Shown here: one piece after another, positions 1-7,650 of the stretch | Position numbering within the stretch: position 1 is the stretch's first letter | How the letters are laid out: every line of letters begins with the position of its first letter | Source: Spirochaetaceae bacterium | GTDB taxonomy: Bacteria > Spirochaetota > Spirochaetia > SZUA-6 > DRHE01 | Reading direction: 5' to 3' | NCBI GenBank assembly: GCA_020353535.1 | Contig: CP070696.1 | Location: forward strand, 4,776,465-4,840,464 | DNA length: 64,000 nt | The notes under the pieces: generated by a model | The model's database searches: none | The model's input: the letters and a program-made list of their open reading frames with translations, nothing else | What the model was told of the DNA's origin: nothing | Position numbers and translations under genes: made by a program

Positions 1-842
1 ATGCCGATCTTGTTCTGAAGATAAGCGTTCCACCACTGATTCCAGTCGAATGTCAGGGATTCCGGGTGGATGACCCCTTCGGCGTACATGTCGGCCAGGT
101 TCATCAACGCTTCTTTCATCTGTGGCTGCACCCAGTCGTTAGTATGCTTGCCGTTACGAATCCGCCACATGCCGATCTGGTGGTGGTTGGGCGCCACGCC
201 GTAAGCGTGGAAGAAACCGTCGATGAAGTTGATGTTTTGTCTGTGGGCCGTGCCGTAAGTATCGTCTTTGCCGTTGCCGTCAGGATCCCCAAAGGTAAAG
301 GACCGTGCCACTTCCCGGAACTCTTCCAGGGTTACCGGCACGTCCAGACCCAGATTTTCCAGCCAGTCCATGCGGATATTCTGGGCAAAGTACTTCAGGC
401 TGTAGCTAGCAGGTATACAGTACTGTTTACCGCCGTAATTTCCAAAGGCAAGATGGCCCTCCCGGGCGTTCCCAGCGATGTCTTTGCCGACCTTGGCAAG
501 GACGTCGTCCAGAGGAGCGATAAGGTCTCCCTCCACCAGTTGGGGCAGATAGCTCTGGGCGTTTATCATGAAAACATCAGGGAGATCCCCGGCAGCCATC
601 ATCACCGGAAACTTCTCCTTGTAGGCGGAGTAAAGCATCGGTTCGATTTGGAATTTCACTTCCGGAAATTTCTCCCGCAGGGTATTCATGAAGGCTCCGT
701 TCTCAACATCGCCGGCGGCTTCGGGCAGCCACATCCAACGCAACGTGACCGTCTCCATCTCCTGACCGCCTGTGGCGGACAGCATCATGGTTGCCAGGAA
801 GAACAGGCACAAAGATACGAGAAGAATCTTGGATTTCTTCAT
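1..842 (-). CDS. ABC transporter extracellular solute-binding protein (partial, C-terminus off window)
   Basis: Reads leftward off the window edge, so only the first 280 codons are seen. The start is fixed by a strong GGAGG site 7 bases before the ATG. The N-terminus is a Sec signal peptide (two Lys, about 18 hydrophobic residues, then LSATGGQE) without a lipobox cysteine. The mature part has the family-1 sugar-binding protein pattern: a strand with RWMWLPEA, then a predicted ligand-lobe segment (MAAGDLPDVFMI) and an EEF-REVARSFT helix region. It should deliver a sugar or sugar acid to a permease encoded further left. A promoter at 876-904 gives it its own unit, beside a dehydrogenase and reductase for aldonate-type substrates. 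Substrate unknown. Confidence 0.88.
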   Translation of the reverse strand, partial: MKKSKILLVSLCLFFLATMMLSATGGQEMETVTLRWMWLPEAAGDVENGAFMNTLREKFPEVKFQIEPMLYSAYKEKFPVMMAAGDLPDVFMINAQSYLPQLVEGDLIAPLDDVLAKVGKDIAGNAREGHLAFGNYGGKQYCIPASYSLKYFAQNIRMDWLENLGLDVPVTLEEFREVARSFTFGDPDGNGKDDTYGTAHRQNINFIDGFFHAYGVAPNHHQIGMWRIRNGKHTNDWVQPQMKEALMNLADMYAEGVIHPESLTFDWNQWWNAYLQNKIG

Positions 843-875
843 TTTACATCCTCCTTAGTTAAGATTTGTCTATTC

Positions 876-904
876 ATTCTATGCCTGGTACATTCAGAAG
901 TCAA
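876..904 (-). promoter_or_regulatory. sigma70-like promoter for the solute-binding protein
   Basis: On the minus strand TTGACT (899-904) and TAGAAT (876-881) are 17 bases apart. The expected RNA start is near 869, leaving a leader of about 27 bases that contains the Shine-Dalgarno site. Confidence 0.7.
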
Positions 905-961
905 TTGCAAGTCAGCGCTGCAACGCAGGAAATGCTCGGCTCGGACTATTCCGTTCGCGTC

Positions 962-2008
962 TCACCCGCCGAATCCGTTCCAGTAGAACAGGACCCCCAA
1001 ATGGTGTCGTGGATCCTCCTTCAGCCCCCGGTACATCTCCGCCGCTTGGGTGAAGGGGACCCTGTGGGTGATCAATGGCTTCACATCGATCCGCTCCTCC
1101 GCCAGAAGCTGCATGAAGAAACGCCTCTGTTCCCCGTCGGTCCAGCGGTCCCCGACCTCCGCCTGGGCCGGCAGCACAGATCCATGGGCACCGAGAATCT
1201 GCAGGCCTTTACTGTGGATGTGGTCGTACAGACGCAAAGACAGGGTTCTGTGAGGGCTGCTCAGTACCGCGATCTTGCCCCGAATTCGGGCGACCTCGCA
1301 GGCTTGCAGGAAGGCATCCGGGTGCCCGCTGGCCTCGATCACATGATCGAAACCGGCCAATCTGTCCCCAACCCTCCCCTGGGAGCGGAGAACTGGACCG
1401 TCCGGATCCACTGCAAGGACCCCCGGACTGTGGGAGACGATCTCTCTGCGCTCGGGAAGCGGATCCACGGCGATCACCCGCCCTGCTCCGGCCAGCACCG
1501 CCAGCCGGGCGGCAATCTGCCCCACCAGACCCAGTCCGAATACCACGACCGTATCGCCGAACTGGGGGTGCAAAACCCGGGGAGCGGTCATGGCGATCGA
1601 TCCCAGCTTGGTGGTCACCGCTTCTTCGTCGGTTACCCCATCGGCGATCGGAACCAATTTGTAGTCGCCGGAGTCCATAACCAGGTGGCTGCAGTGGGAG
1701 TTCCAGACCCCCGCTCCTTCGGCCACCACCAGCTGTCCAACCTGAACCGAGGTGACATCCTTTCCCACTTCCACGATTCGACCGCATACCAGGTAGCCCG
1801 GTACGCTGGGAAATCTAAGCCAAGCCGGGGGATCTTCGGAATCTGATTTTGAGTGGGTTCCGAACAGGGCGGCCAGCTCCGTGCCGGCGGAAACCAGGGA
1901 ACAGGTCGTTTCAATCAGAACTTCCCGCGGCTGCAGCGTTGTATCGATAGTCCCCGATTCGATCTCTACAATGCCTTGACCAGTGAACACGATCCTATCG
2001 ACTTGCAT
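962..2008 (-). CDS. Zinc-type medium-chain alcohol dehydrogenase-like protein
   Basis: A 348-residue MDR-superfamily dehydrogenase. The N-terminal GroES-like half holds CSLVSAGTEL and PGYLVCGRIVEVG; the usual GHE Zn/proton-relay motif is absent, as in BchC-like and related MDR branches. The Rossmann half carries GLGLVGQ at about residues 165-171 followed by a strand ending in VDP. The likely role is NAD(P)-dependent oxidation of a sugar alcohol or cyclitol. An ATG at 2008 is chosen because GGAGGTGA lies just upstream; an extension further upstream would run through that site. It is divergent from the dlgD-type gene and the region between them holds a 10-bp palindrome (CCTCCGGAGG) that supplies SD sequence to both strands. 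Substrate not inferable. Confidence 0.82.
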   Translation of the reverse strand: MQVDRIVFTGQGIVEIESGTIDTTLQPREVLIETTCSLVSAGTELAALFGTHSKSDSEDPPAWLRFPSVPGYLVCGRIVEVGKDVTSVQVGQLVVAEGAGVWNSHCSHLVMDSGDYKLVPIADGVTDEEAVTTKLGSIAMTAPRVLHPQFGDTVVVFGLGLVGQIAARLAVLAGAGRVIAVDPLPERREIVSHSPGVLAVDPDGPVLRSQGRVGDRLAGFDHVIEASGHPDAFLQACEVARIRGKIAVLSSPHRTLSLRLYDHIHSKGLQILGAHGSVLPAQAEVGDRWTDGEQRRFFMQLLAEERIDVKPLITHRVPFTQAAEMYRGLKEDPRHHLGVLFYWNGFGG

Positions 2009-2068
2009 ATCATTCACCTCCGGAGGATAGTATACCCAGGGAACCTCGCTTCCCTCCAGGAGGTGAAC

Positions 2069-2161
2069 ATGGCTGAGTTGGTCAGCCTTCCCTATCCCGA
2101 CATCGATGTGAAACGATACCGGAGGGAAAGCTATTTCAACCCCAGAGGAATGCACTATTAG
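2069..2161 (+). CDS. Small ORF of 30 codons with an excellent Shine-Dalgarno site
   Basis: Encodes about 30 residues (begins MAELVSLPYPDIDVKRY, ends GMHY). AGGAGGTGAAC lies directly before the ATG, one of the best ribosome sites in the window, and the stop is 11 bases before the next gene. I do not recognise the peptide. It may be a leader peptide coupled to the reductase, a real microprotein, or the surviving start of a lost gene. Only the SD and position support it. Confidence 0.45.
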   Translation: MAELVSLPYPDIDVKRYRRESYFNPRGMHY

Positions 2162-2172
2162 GAATTGCACCT

Positions 2173-3177
2173 ATGAATACACGGGTACCTTTCGACACCA
2201 TGTACGCAGAATTCTTACGGGTGTTGTCCGCCCTGGGATTTGCACAAGAGAGGGCCGAACTTTGTGCCCGACTGTTCGCCGAAAACAGTCGGGACGGCGT
2301 TGCCTCCCACGGATTGAACCGTTTCCCCGACTTCACTGCGGCTGTAAAAAAGGGACAGATCAACCCTCAGGCCAAACCGATCAAGGTGCAATCCCTCGGA
2401 TCCTACGAGGTTTGGGACGGACAGATGGGAGCGGGTAACTTGAATGCCTACGATTGCATGGGCAGGGCGATCCGAGTAGCCGAACAGACCGGCCTCGGTT
2501 GCGTTGCCCTGCGAAACACCAATCACTGGATGAGAGGCGGCAGTTACGGCTGGCAGGCCGCTGAAGCCAACTGTGTCGGTATCTGCTGGACCAACGCTTT
2601 TCCCAGCATGCCGCCCTGGGGGGCCGAGGAGCGTCGGCTGGGCAACAATCCCCTCGTCCTCGCCGTTCCACGTCGGGATGGATCCGTGGTCGTGGATTTT
2701 GCCCTGAGTGTATATTCCTACGGCAAATTGGACACCTATCAGAGGAAAGGGGAACAGCTGCCCTTCCCCGGCGGCTATGATCGCCAGGGGCAGCTGAGCA
2801 GCGATCCCGGAGCGATCATCGCATCCAGACGGGCTCTACCGATCGGATACTGGAAGGGTTCCGGCCTGGCTCTGCTCCTCGATCTTGTAGCCACTCTGCT
2901 TTCCGGTGGTCGCTCGACCGCTCAGATCGGACGGGAAGAAGAGGAATACGCCGTGTCCCAGGTCTTTCTGGCCTTCGACGTGGCCGCTACCCCGGCGGGA
3001 GAGATGGCTGACCGTGTCGTTGATGAGATCATCACCGACTTTCTGACCGCAGCCCCGGTTTCACCATCGGGAACGATCCGCTATCCGGGGGCTGGAACCC
3101 TGGCGATCCGGCGGGAGAGTATGGAGCAGGGTATTCTGGTGGATCCCCAGTACTGGCGGCAGGTTCTGGAATTGTAG
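2173..3177 (+). CDS. dlgD: 2,3-diketo-L-gulonate reductase-like Ldh_2 family oxidoreductase
   Basis: A 334-residue malate/L-lactate dehydrogenase (Ldh_2) family protein. It resembles E. coli YiaK/DlgD closely in the conserved core: a SHGLNRFPDF segment, NHWMRGGSYGWQAAE, ICWTNAF-MPPWGAEE, GNNPLVLAVP and GYWKGSGLALLLD. DlgD reduces 2,3-diketo-L-gulonate to 3-dehydro-L-gulonate with NADH, in the cytoplasm. The match points to a keto-aldonate substrate of ascorbate/gulonate type, although no ulaABC or yiaQRS partners are visible. The length is normal for the family. It follows the small 30-codon ORF by 11 bases and is followed closely by an unknown gene. A second Ldh_2 paralog, much more distant, lies at 6555-7592. 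Confidence 0.85.
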   Translation: MNTRVPFDTMYAEFLRVLSALGFAQERAELCARLFAENSRDGVASHGLNRFPDFTAAVKKGQINPQAKPIKVQSLGSYEVWDGQMGAGNLNAYDCMGRAIRVAEQTGLGCVALRNTNHWMRGGSYGWQAAEANCVGICWTNAFPSMPPWGAEERRLGNNPLVLAVPRRDGSVVVDFALSVYSYGKLDTYQRKGEQLPFPGGYDRQGQLSSDPGAIIASRRALPIGYWKGSGLALLLDLVATLLSGGRSTAQIGREEEEYAVSQVFLAFDVAATPAGEMADRVVDEIITDFLTAAPVSPSGTIRYPGAGTLAIRRESMEQGILVDPQYWRQVLEL

Positions 3178-3199
3178 CTTAGTGGGAGGAGACGAAGCG

Positions 3200-3919
3200 G
3201 TGAAAGATCCCTTCACGCGGGGATTCCCCAAAGACCTGCCCGTCAGACCGAGCACCTCAGCCCATTTCGATTGGTCAGCCCATCGCAGAAACCTGTTCGA
3301 CCTCAGGTTGCCGGAGACTCTACTCAGTAAAAACGCAGGGATTCTGACCATGCCGATCCGAGAGCAGAGGTCTTTGGATTGGAGCTGGAGGACTGAGTAC
3401 CTGGAGAGCCGTTTAATCGTTGAAGGCAGCCTCTGCATATCGGCACGCTTCAGGCCGGAGGCTGGCTGCGTGTATCTCAGTTTGCTCGTAGACAATCTCG
3501 GCAAGATCGAACTGCAGGAGACAGAGGCGGTGGTCTGCCTGCGTCTTGTCGCGGCTCCCGATTTTGTCGATCCGCAGAGAAAACGCACGTCCTGGTGGAC
3601 CGAGGGGCGGTGGGCTGAATTGGGCAGAGGGTTCCCCAAGATCGAGATCAGTCGACCCGATCAACCTGCGCTGATCGCCGTTGAATCTGAGCCTCCCGGA
3701 TTTGTTACTGCCATGGGCTGGCGAGACGTCTGGAATGTCGGCGGCAATGATATGCTTCACAACCTCTGCATTCATACCGATCCAAGGGTGGGGACCCTTG
3801 AGGCGGGAGAGAGTAAGAAGATTGAGGGTATGTTGATCTTCGAAGAGGGGGATCGGTATCGGGCATTGGAAAAATATCTACAGAGCGAACTGTTTTGGCC
3901 GCATATGTCCGAACAATGA
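3200..3919 (+). CDS. Conserved protein of unknown function in carbohydrate cluster
   Basis: A 239-residue soluble protein that I do not recognise. It is rich in beta strands, Trp and charged residues, has no signal peptide, and has a central part (RLIVEGSLCISARF, VYLSLLVDNLG) that could be a beta-sandwich. The start is a GTG at 3200, chosen because GGGAGGA ends 9 bases before it; an in-frame GTG at 3182 has no such site. It begins 22 bases after the reductase and is presumably co-transcribed. Its C-terminal EEGDRYRALEKYLQ helix abuts a nitrilase remnant on the opposite strand. It is probably an accessory enzyme or binding protein for the same substrate. Confidence 0.7.
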   Translation: MKDPFTRGFPKDLPVRPSTSAHFDWSAHRRNLFDLRLPETLLSKNAGILTMPIREQRSLDWSWRTEYLESRLIVEGSLCISARFRPEAGCVYLSLLVDNLGKIELQETEAVVCLRLVAAPDFVDPQRKRTSWWTEGRWAELGRGFPKIEISRPDQPALIAVESEPPGFVTAMGWRDVWNVGGNDMLHNLCIHTDPRVGTLEAGESKKIEGMLIFEEGDRYRALEKYLQSELFWPHMSEQ

Positions 3920-3927
3920 GGTGCTAT

Positions 3928-4480
3928 CTAGCGGATATCCACTCCCGGTACGGGACGACCTCCGGGGGGATCGATCTTCAACTGACGGGCACTCTCCTCT
4001 CGGATATCCAGTTCGATCATCTCAATCACATCCTCAGCATCGATCGTAGCCACCAGGACATCCGTTTGCGAGGGATCCAGGGCGGCAACAATCGTGCCGA
4101 TGGGATCGACGATCATTGAGGGTATCCACTGGTCCTTTCCACGGTTATGACCAATCGTCTTGCTGGTAACCGCATAGATCCCGTTTTCGCTGCAACGAAC
4201 GCGTTGAAAAGCAGTCATGATGTCTCTTCTCTGCTTCCAGTGCTGCGATCCGGCCTGATGATAGCTGTGAACGACCACGTGAACCCCCTGCGCAAAGAGG
4301 CGCCGGTACCCTTCGGGAAAACGAACATCGAAGCAAATCTGACATCCAAAACGGATACCTTCCAGCGTGAACACCGGATCGGAATCCCCAGGCAGGAAAA
4401 AGCTCTGGTCGCTGTGGGTCAGCGTGGTTTTCGGATAGCTGCAGACTCGCCGGCCGGAGAGTACGACTATCGTTGACAAG
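3928..4480 (-). pseudogene. 5'-truncated nitrilase/carbon-nitrogen hydrolase remnant
   Basis: The reading frame matches the C-terminal two-thirds of a nitrilase-superfamily amidohydrolase. Seen are the catalytic Lys region (YPKTTL followed by a phenylalanine-rich PGD segment) and the catalytic Cys motif GCQICFDVRFPE. The N-terminal third, with the catalytic Glu, is missing. Homology begins near 4480, just where the promoter and start of the rightward amidohydrolase gene lie. The open frame continues to 4536, but that part is only the complement of the other gene. It lies antisense inside an otherwise rightward cluster, so it looks like debris of a rearrangement. An active shortened protein is unlikely because the Glu is lost. 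Confidence 0.72.
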
Positions 4481-4501
4481 GGGAACACCCCCGGAGAGAA
4501 T
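4473..4501 (+). promoter_or_regulatory. Promoter for amidohydrolase operon (leaderless arrangement)
   Basis: TTGACA (4473-4478), a 17-base spacer, then GAGAAT (4496-4501). The ATG at 4508 is only 6 bases further, so the RNA would start at or next to the start codon. There is no Shine-Dalgarno site. Confidence 0.6.
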
Positions 4502-4507
4502 AGGCGT

Positions 4508-5401
4508 ATGATCGTCGACGCACACAACCACGTCAACTGGCTGGGCTACACGCCGGAGAGGATCATCGAGAATATGGACCAGAACCGGATAGACAGGACC
4601 TGGCTGCTGAGCTGGGAGGCTCCGGAAAACGAGATCGATCCCGCCATGTACACCCCGAAGTTTTACCCTGGAAAGAGGGACCTGCCCTGCTCGGATGTGT
4701 TCGCCGCTGCGGCCCGATTTCCGGATCGCTTCGTCGCCGGATACTGCCCGGACCCGCGGATACCCGGCGCTGTGGACAGGCTGGAGCTGGCCGTGGAGCA
4801 GTATGGAGTACAGGTCTGCGGTGAACTCAAACTGCGAATGATGTTCGACAACCTCGATGCTCTTCGCCTCTATAACGTATGCGGAAAACTTAAGATCCCG
4901 GTGGTTGTACATATCGATTACGAAATTCCCCTGGGCACCGGAAACTACCCTCGTTCCAACTACTGGTACGGAGGCGGGATCGAGCCTTTCGAGAGAGCAC
5001 TACGAAATTGTCCCGAGACCGTGTTCATCGGCCATGGTCCCGGGTTCTGGGGACACATCAGCAAAGATCAGAAGTGCCTAAAGACCTACTACCCGGAGGG
5101 ACCGGTCATTCCGGGAGGAGAGCTGTACAGACTGCTGCGGGAGTATCCCAACCTCTACGCCGACCTCTCTGCAGATTCCGCACGCAACGGTTTGAGCCGG
5201 GAACCCAGAGTCGGGAAAGAGTTCCTCCTCGAATTTCAGGATCGACTCCTGTTTGCCCGGGATTGTTTCACAGGGAGCCTGATGGAGCTGCTCGAATCCT
5301 TCTCCCTGCCGCCGGAGGTCATGGAAAGGATCCTATCCGGAAATGCCCGTGCATTGCTGGCCCGGAGGTCAGATGAACACGAACGAAAGGATCAGGGATG
5401 A
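4508..5401 (+). CDS. Amidohydrolase family 2 metal-dependent hydrolase
   Basis: A 297-residue TIM-barrel metal hydrolase of the Amidohydro_2 (PF04909) type. The N-terminal VDAHNHVNW gives the HxH metal ligands. A histidine follows strand 5 (VVVHIDYE), another strand 6 (IGHGPGFWGH), and an Asp near the end (LLFARDCF) completes the set. This family covers decarboxylases and C-C or lactone hydrolases acting on carboxylated substrates; the exact reaction is not evident. Its last 4 bases overlap the next start (ATGA), so it is translationally coupled to the UroD-like gene. It is the first gene of a four-gene unit with its own promoter. The sequence shows no signal peptide, so it should be cytoplasmic. 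Confidence 0.82.
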   Translation: MIVDAHNHVNWLGYTPERIIENMDQNRIDRTWLLSWEAPENEIDPAMYTPKFYPGKRDLPCSDVFAAAARFPDRFVAGYCPDPRIPGAVDRLELAVEQYGVQVCGELKLRMMFDNLDALRLYNVCGKLKIPVVVHIDYEIPLGTGNYPRSNYWYGGGIEPFERALRNCPETVFIGHGPGFWGHISKDQKCLKTYYPEGPVIPGGELYRLLREYPNLYADLSADSARNGLSREPRVGKEFLLEFQDRLLFARDCFTGSLMELLESFSLPPEVMERILSGNARALLARRSDEHERKDQG

Positions 5402-6558
5402 GTAATCGGGACGATCTTCTGGCGGTCATCCGGGGAGAAAAACCGGAAAGAATCCCCTTTATTCCCATAGGTTTTTGGGACGAGAAGACCATGCACAAGC
5501 TCGTCCCGGCGGACTGCTACGATGAGAACACGGACTGCATCCCCTCGGATGAACCGCCGCGGGACAGATTCTCCTCAGAGCCGCGAACCCGAGACAGCCG
5601 GGAGCGGGCCGTACGCATGGCCAGCCACATGGATATGGCGACCCTGGGCGCTGGCAAGGGGGCGGTGTTTCCCTTCGGGCACGGCGGGCCAGGGGAGATC
5701 CAGCCGGTGGTCATCGAGCGCACGCTGGAGTACAAGATCCTCGAGTACGAGGGAGGATGCCGGCGCAAGCACGGGTACAACCCCCACTCAATCATGTACT
5801 ATCACTTTCCCATAAAAACAGAGGCGGATCTGGATACCCTAAGGCTCCCCGACATGAAAGACCCTCAGCGATTCCAGGATATCGAAGCAGACTGCCGGTA
5901 TTTCAAGGCCGCCGGCTATGCCGTAACCGGGGTTATCCAGGGGTTCTTTTCCGGGATCCACAACTCGTTCATGGATTTCCAGGACACCATGGTCAATCTG
6001 CTCCTGAAACCAGATTTCATGAAGCGGCTGACAAAAGTACTAGCCCGGATGAGTCTCGACGCGGTTGAGATGCTCTTGGACAGGGGGGTGGAAATCATCA
6101 ACGTCTGCGATGACCTGGGAAACGCAGACGGATTGCTGATGTCCCCCGAGCTCTTCAGGGAGTATTTCCTGCCCTGGTACGACGAGCTTACGCGCAGGGT
6201 TCACGAGCGCGGGGCATTCGTCCATCTCCATTCCCACGGAAATATCGCCCCGCTGCTTCCCGACCTGGCGGCTATCGGCATCGACATTATCAATCCTTTC
6301 GACTGGGAAGAAAATCCCGATCTGCCGGAGTTGGTGCGGCGGTTCGGAAAACATTTCGTATTCTGCGGAGGTTGCATCGGCGACCTATATAGGCACACCT
6401 TTGCGGAGGTGGAGTTCGCCATCCGTCGAGCCTGCAGCCTGTCCAAAATAGCCGAGAGAGGATATATTCTGTCGATCAGCGGTATTACCGACGATCTATC
6501 CGTTGAGGACTGGAACACCTGGCGGACGATAGTGAATCGAGAGAGGGAAAATGCATGA
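5398..6558 (+). CDS. Uroporphyrinogen decarboxylase-fold (UroD/MtaA-like) protein
   Basis: A 386-residue protein of the UroD superfamily, which includes heme decarboxylase HemE and corrinoid methyltransferases such as MtaA and CmuA. N-terminal RIPFIPIGFWDE and C-terminal FVHLHSHGNIAPLLPDLAAIGIDIINPF are typical of the non-HemE members found in catabolic clusters of spirochetes and anaerobes. The HSHG segment and downstream FCGGCIGD could provide Zn/His/Cys ligands as in the methyltransferase branch. True HemE arginine motifs are not seen. Overlapping the amidohydrolase (ATGA) and the following oxidoreductase (ATGA), it probably acts on the same substrate. Reaction unknown. Confidence 0.78.
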   Translation: MSNRDDLLAVIRGEKPERIPFIPIGFWDEKTMHKLVPADCYDENTDCIPSDEPPRDRFSSEPRTRDSRERAVRMASHMDMATLGAGKGAVFPFGHGGPGEIQPVVIERTLEYKILEYEGGCRRKHGYNPHSIMYYHFPIKTEADLDTLRLPDMKDPQRFQDIEADCRYFKAAGYAVTGVIQGFFSGIHNSFMDFQDTMVNLLLKPDFMKRLTKVLARMSLDAVEMLLDRGVEIINVCDDLGNADGLLMSPELFREYFLPWYDELTRRVHERGAFVHLHSHGNIAPLLPDLAAIGIDIINPFDWEENPDLPELVRRFGKHFVFCGGCIGDLYRHTFAEVEFAIRRACSLSKIAERGYILSISGITDDLSVEDWNTWRTIVNRERENA

Positions 6559-7592
6559 AACGTTGTTCGAAAGACGCCCTAGTGGAGTTTGGCGTACGAT
6601 TTTTGACTAAAAAAGGGGTTGCGGAGAAAAACGCCCGCGTCATTTCCGAGATTGCCGTGAAAACCCAGGCCATGGGCATTCACACCCATGGATTGGTGGT
6701 TTTTCCCTATTTCAACCAGAACATCCCCGACCCGATAGATCCCGCTGCGGAACCAACGGTGGCTAAAGAATCGGGAGCCACCGCGCTCATCGAAGGCAAC
6801 TTCGGTTTCGCACAATTGGCTTTGGATCTGGCGAAGGACCTGGCCGTGAAAAAAGCATCGAAACAGGGGGTGGCCCTGGTTACGGTACGAAAATGCAGCT
6901 GGTTCGGTGCACTGGGACCGTACCTTCACTCCCTCGCCGAACAGGGGTACATGGCCCAACTCTGGGCCCAGACCACCACCTGCCGGGATGCGGCGCCCCA
7001 CGGCGGGATCGATGCCAAGTTCTCCACCAATCCAATCGCTCTGGCCTTCCCCACCAAGGGAAATCCGGTCTTGTCTGATTTTTCCACAACTACGATTTCC
7101 ATGGGTAATACCAAACGGATGGCTCAAAACGCAGAGCAGGCGCCGGAGCCGATCTTCCTCGACTCTGGCGGGAATCTCAGCAGCGATCCCAAGGTCGCTC
7201 TTGACGGAGGATCTGTCCTTTTCATCGGGGGCGCCAATTACGGCTACAAGGGGTACGGATTGTCCCTCTGGTCCGAGGGCATCGCCGCTTTAGCGGGCGG
7301 GGAATGCAACAATCCGGAAACAAAGACGAGCCAGTCCGCGAGCTTGACGGTTATCGATCCCCGGGCCTTCGCCGGACACGACTATTTCTACGCTGAGTTC
7401 GAGCGTTTTAAAGCACATATGTTGAACAATCGCGTGCGTCCGGGATTCCAGACAATCCGCCTGCCCGGTGAACGGATCAGCAACAGCCTGCGAGAATCCG
7501 CCAACAGGGGGATTCCGGTAGAGGAGGGATTGCTCAAAATTCTCAACGACCTGGCCGAACAGCACGGGATTCCCTCGATTCCTGCTGAATGA
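6555..7592 (+). CDS. Ldh_2 family NAD(P)-dependent oxidoreductase (second paralog)
   Basis: A 345-residue member of the malate/L-lactate dehydrogenase (Ldh_2) family. Features are GIHTHGLVVFPYF near residue 35, VRKCSWFGALGPYLHSLAEQG in the NAD site region, FSTNPIALAFPTKG, and GGANYGYKGYGLSLWSEG near residue 225. It differs clearly from the dlgD-like gene at 2173: the NHWMRGGSYGW segment is replaced by KCSWFGALGPY, so the substrate probably differs. It overlaps the UroD-like gene by 4 bases and is followed after 58 bases by the aminotransferase. It likely reduces or oxidises a 2-oxo/2-hydroxy acid intermediate. Confidence 0.8.
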   Translation: MKRCSKDALVEFGVRFLTKKGVAEKNARVISEIAVKTQAMGIHTHGLVVFPYFNQNIPDPIDPAAEPTVAKESGATALIEGNFGFAQLALDLAKDLAVKKASKQGVALVTVRKCSWFGALGPYLHSLAEQGYMAQLWAQTTTCRDAAPHGGIDAKFSTNPIALAFPTKGNPVLSDFSTTTISMGNTKRMAQNAEQAPEPIFLDSGGNLSSDPKVALDGGSVLFIGGANYGYKGYGLSLWSEGIAALAGGECNNPETKTSQSASLTVIDPRAFAGHDYFYAEFERFKAHMLNNRVRPGFQTIRLPGERISNSLRESANRGIPVEEGLLKILNDLAEQHGIPSIPAE

Positions 7593-7650
7593 TCGGATCG
7601 GTCGGTCGGGGGCCTGTTCGGCGATAAGATCGATAAAATAAGGAAGGATC

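Noticed and set aside
66..986. Rightward open frame opposite the solute-binding protein
   Set aside because: Antisense shadow; the leftward frame has signal peptide, ribosome site, promoter and family motifs.
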